This document shows positions 32,540 through 34,511 of a stretch of DNA of 34,511 bases, piece after piece. Position 1 is the stretch's first letter. The number at the start of each line of letters is the position of its first letter. The translations under genes were made by a program, and so were the position numbers. Origin of the DNA: Candidatus Thorarchaeota archaeon (lineage in GTDB: Archaea > Asgardarchaeota > Thorarchaeia > Thorarchaeales > Thorarchaeaceae); NCBI GenBank assembly GCA_016840965.1, contig JAEORI010000118.1, positions 1 through 34,511 of the forward strand, given 5' to 3'. A model generated the notes under the pieces. It was given only the letters and a program-made list of their open reading frames with translations. It was not told the DNA's origin and did no database searches.

Positions 32540-32554
32540 GCGTATGACGTACGC
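32540..32554. promoter_or_regulatory. GCGTA-N5-TACGC inverted repeat, candidate operator
   Basis: A GC-rich inverted repeat with perfect 5-base arms stands between the two TATA-like boxes of the divergent hydratase and 118-aa genes, just upstream of the hydratase TATA box. The surrounding DNA is AT-rich. A repressor or activator site is inferred. Confidence 0.4.
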
Positions 32555-32565
32555 ATCACTTAATG

Positions 32566-32573
32566 TTTAATTA
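32566..32573 (+). promoter_or_regulatory. TATA-like box of the 118-aa gene
   Basis: TTTAATTA on the plus strand predicts a start near 32596, just before CGGAGA (32603-32608) and the ATG at 32618. A second AT-rich element, ATATTATAG, lies about 15 bases downstream. Confidence 0.4.
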
Positions 32574-32617
32574 CTTGTTTGCATATTATAGTGTGACATC
32601 ACCCGGAGAATGAAGAT

Positions 32618-32974
32618 ATGGTAATCTCAGAAAAGAGAGATGTTTGGAAACAGAGCCTGACTGCAATGAAAGCATCTCTTGAGAGCACATATGATTTCAA
32701 AACAATAGTTCAAGAAGAAGCACAGTTGATTGAGGGACTAAGAGATATAAAAAAGGACTATGTTGTTTTCTCAGACTACAGACGTAATTTTGGTAGACGT
32801 AGACTAAATGATATCAAGAAAGAGATAGACTCTGCTCTTACAGAAATTGAGTGCTGCGACTCAAAGGAAGCGTCTAGGATCTATCTTCAAGCTTTGAAGA
32901 CTGTCACACTACAGACACGATGGGCATCAATTCTAGAGAAACTCTCACAGCGTAACCATAGGATTACATTATAG
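32618..32974 (+). CDS. Small helical hypothetical protein, 118 aa
   Basis: A basic, all-helical protein rich in Lys, Arg, Glu and Asp, with a Cys pair (ECCDSKEAS) and no membrane segment. It contains YRRNFGRRRLNDIKKEIDSA, a strongly basic helix, and ends LSQRNHRITL. No family recognised; a nucleic-acid or protein-binding role is possible from charge alone. CGGAGA lies 8-9 bases before the ATG. It is divergent from enoyl-CoA hydratase 2 and followed by the ferredoxin gene after 64 bases. Confidence 0.55.
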   Translation: MVISEKRDVWKQSLTAMKASLESTYDFKTIVQEEAQLIEGLRDIKKDYVVFSDYRRNFGRRRLNDIKKEIDSALTEIECCDSKEASRIYLQALKTVTLQTRWASILEKLSQRNHRITL

Positions 32975-33038
32975 TTTTTGTCATGAAACCATCATTCATA
33001 TTACATTTCTGTTTGTTAATTTTAAAATCAACAGGTGA

Positions 33039-33236
33039 ATGACTATCCCAACAATATTAGACCAGAACTGCTGTGATGGGTGTGGGACCTGTGTGAAGGT
33101 CTGCAAATATGGAGTCTATGAGAAGCTCGATGAGAAACCTCAGGTGGCTCACATTCAATATTGTAAAGATTGTGGGAATTGTATCCAAGAGTGTCCAAAT
33201 GGATGTATCTCATTTAGGAATAACAATACTAAATGA
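33039..33236 (+). CDS. 2[4Fe-4S] ferredoxin
   Basis: 65 aa. Two cluster motifs are present: CDGCGTCVKVC and CKDCGNCIQECP, each C-x2-C-x2-C-x3-C, the classical bacterial-type ferredoxin layout. The first motif lacks the usual Pro after its last Cys (CKYGVYE) and has an extra Cys in front (NCCDG). It is a small soluble electron carrier, plausibly for the oxidoreductases nearby (acyl-CoA dehydrogenase, nitroreductase, GlpC-type proteins). The ATG lies directly after AGGTGA, closer than normal; no other in-frame start precedes the first motif. Confidence 0.88.
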   Translation: MTIPTILDQNCCDGCGTCVKVCKYGVYEKLDEKPQVAHIQYCKDCGNCIQECPNGCISFRNNNTK

Positions 33237-33250
33237 TAACTAAAATAAAT

Positions 33251-33283
33251 AGAAAGGAGAGCCCGGAGGCTCATCCTATTTCT
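33251..33283. terminator. Hairpin between the ferredoxin and DUF35 genes
   Basis: AGAAA, GGA and GAGCC pair with GGCTC, TCC and TTTCT around a CGGA loop, with bulges of one and two bases. It begins 15 bases after the ferredoxin stop and ends at the DUF35 stop, so it can terminate both convergent genes. Confidence 0.45.
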
Positions 33284-33695
33284 ACACGAGCCACTTGTAT
33301 GTGACCATTTTATCTTGATGTTCAAAAGCAAGTTTGAGAGGCATTCCAACAGTCGGTGGGCCCATTGGATTAGTGATATGTGCGGTCAATCTAAGCCCAG
33401 ATGGGAACTCACCAATTGCGACAATGTATGGTTGCTTCGATGATAGACTCTCAGGTGCAAAATCAACAATGACATATGAATAGAGCTTTGCTTCTCTCTC
33501 GGTAAATTCTGTCAATTCACATTCACTCAAATCTTTCTGGCAATGCTGTCTGGGAGGAAGATACTCAGATCCACATGTTGTGCACTTACTCTTCATCAGT
33601 TTCCCTGCATCGAGTGCTTCCAGAAACTTATGAAAGAAGGGAGTAATTGCTTTATCAGAGGAGTAACCAAGATAGAGTTCTTTCTGTTCACTCAT
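33282..33695 (-). CDS. DUF35 (Zn-ribbon/OB-fold) acyl-CoA-associated protein
   Basis: 137 aa. The rubredoxin-like zinc ribbon CTTCGSEYLPPRQHC is at about residues 38-52 with another Cys at CQKDLSEC, and the OB-fold begins at LYSYVIVDF and continues through GLRLTAHITN. DUF35 proteins bind acyl-CoA and form complexes with thiolases, in archaea also with HMG-CoA synthase. The stop codon of the thiolase gene is 3 bases before this ATG, so the two are co-translated. It is convergent with the ferredoxin gene. Confidence 0.9.
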   Translation of the reverse strand: MSEQKELYLGYSSDKAITPFFHKFLEALDAGKLMKSKCTTCGSEYLPPRQHCQKDLSECELTEFTEREAKLYSYVIVDFAPESLSSKQPYIVAIGEFPSGLRLTAHITNPMGPPTVGMPLKLAFEHQDKMVTYKWLV

Positions 33696-33698
33696 TTC

Positions 33699-34511
33699 CT
33701 ACCAGCCCCTCTCAAAAATGAACACATTGACAAATTGACCAGATTGTCCTACATTATGTGCAAGACCATACTTGACATCATCAATCTGTCTGGAAGGATT
33801 CTGAGCTTCGCCCCGCATTTGTTTTAGAATTTCGTAGGTCATCGAAACTCCAGTTGCACCCAGAGGGTGGCCTTTACTCTTGAGACCTCCATCACAGTTC
33901 ACAGGAATTCTGCCATCGTGATAGTTATCCTTGTTCTCAACAATTTCTGGGCCCTTGCCAGGTTCAGCAAAACCAAGGTCTTCATAGGCAATTAGCTCTG
34001 CGATGGTAAAGCAGTCATGAACTTGGGCCATATTGATGTCTTTAGGTTCAACACCAGCCATCTTGTAAGCTGCTTTTGCTGCACGTTTTGCACCCGGAAT
34101 TGAAGTCAGACTGGTTCGATCTTGAATCATCATTTCAGACGCACCAGCGCCAATTCCTGTAATCCACATTGGTCGGTCTGTAAACTCTTTGACTCGATCC
34201 TCAGCTGCAATGACCACACCAGCAGCACCGTCTGTTATTAAGCTGCAGTCATATAGATTCAGAGGTCTACAGATAGGAATTGCATTATTTGCTTCTTCAA
34301 AGGATACCTCCTTCGGAAGATGAGCCTTCGGATTCTGTGCTCCGTAGTGATGAGACTTCACAGCAATCTTTGCGAGAATATCATGTTCCATGCTATACTC
34401 ACTCATATAACGTGAAGCCATTAAAGCATAGAAAGCAGGGAAACTAATTCCGAAGGGATATTCCCAACGCATATCACCAGCTTGCGACATATACTCAGTT
34501 GCAGTAGCTGA
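33699..34511 (-). CDS. Thiolase (SCP2-thiolase/acetyl-CoA acetyltransferase family), 5' end beyond the window
   Basis: 270 residues are visible (263 from an internal Met plus seven more), and the frame is open to the window edge, so about 120 residues including the nucleophilic Cys lie outside. Visible family motifs are VHDCFTIAELIAYEDLGF (active-site His region) and NCDGGLKSKGHPLGATG, with the end GLAHNVGQSGQFVNVFIFE. SCP2-type thiolases condense or cleave 3-ketoacyl-CoA. With DUF35 adjacent it could form an archaeal acetoacetyl-CoA thiolase for the mevalonate pathway, or the last step of the beta-oxidation in this region. Confidence 0.9.
   Translation of the reverse strand, partial: SATATEYMSQAGDMRWEYPFGISFPAFYALMASRYMSEYSMEHDILAKIAVKSHHYGAQNPKAHLPKEVSFEEANNAIPICRPLNLYDCSLITDGAAGVVIAAEDRVKEFTDRPMWITGIGAGASEMMIQDRTSLTSIPGAKRAAKAAYKMAGVEPKDINMAQVHDCFTIAELIAYEDLGFAEPGKGPEIVENKDNYHDGRIPVNCDGGLKSKGHPLGATGVSMTYEILKQMRGEAQNPSRQIDDVKYGLAHNVGQSGQFVNVFIFERGW

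Overview
The window looks like a chromosome segment of an archaeon, most likely Asgard and perhaps Thorarchaeia-like. The archaeal evidence is a PDCD5-family DNA-binding protein, a PAC2-family proteasome-assembly-type protein, a cyclic 2,3-diphosphoglycerate synthetase-family protein, a thiolase/DUF35 pair and TATA-box promoters. The Asgard hint is a longin/roadblock-like domain joined to a winged helix, next to several helical proteins of unknown function. The lineage is inferred from gene content; no rRNA or tRNA gene was seen. The DNA is moderately AT-rich, densely coded (about 36 genes, no gene-free stretch over 300 bases), and has no IS element, CRISPR array or phage gene that I can recognise.

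Layout. 1-9.7 kb: cyclic-DPG synthetase-family protein, multi-pass membrane protein, PaaK-like CoA ligase, a small helical protein, a tRNA-binding-domain protein overlapping a MazG-like protein, a longin-like/winged-helix protein, a second membrane protein, two small unknowns, PAC2 protein and TatD nuclease. 9.8-13.5 kb: a coiled-coil protein, PDCD5, a Cys-rich helical-repeat protein and an RsmB/NOP2-type RNA m5C methyltransferase. 13.5-17.4 kb: a three-domain acyl-CoA dehydrogenase/SCP2/MaoC fusion divergent from an aldehyde dehydrogenase. 17.4-27.8 kb: a run on the minus strand of glpA, glpB, glpC, an AGPS/GlcD-type flavoprotein, a GlcF-like Fe-S protein, an unusual radical SAM protein and a GNAT acetyltransferase, with an FGGY (glycerol-type) kinase just upstream, followed by a divergent metallo-beta-lactamase-fold hydrolase. 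28.8-34.5 kb: beta-oxidation genes (two paralogous enoyl-CoA hydratases, 3-hydroxyacyl-CoA dehydrogenase, nitroreductase), a 2[4Fe-4S] ferredoxin, and a DUF35 protein with a thiolase cut by the window edge.

How the genes fit together. The kinase and GlpABC would take glycerol through sn-glycerol-3-phosphate to dihydroxyacetone phosphate. The GlpABC genes run with 1-base gaps into a flavoprotein whose motifs resemble alkyl-DHAP synthase more than glycolate dehydrogenase, and then into another CCG-domain Fe-S protein. This suggests either a larger soluble redox complex or a link between G3P/DHAP and ether lipids. The fatty-acid genes could supply a complete beta-oxidation spiral, and the terminal thiolase/DUF35 pair could belong either to it or to the mevalonate pathway.

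The sequence also shows repeated use of TTG start codons behind clear Shine-Dalgarno sites (six genes), a probable CTG start for PDCD5, TATA boxes shared by divergent genes, and an 8-base motif shared by the two glp-region promoters.
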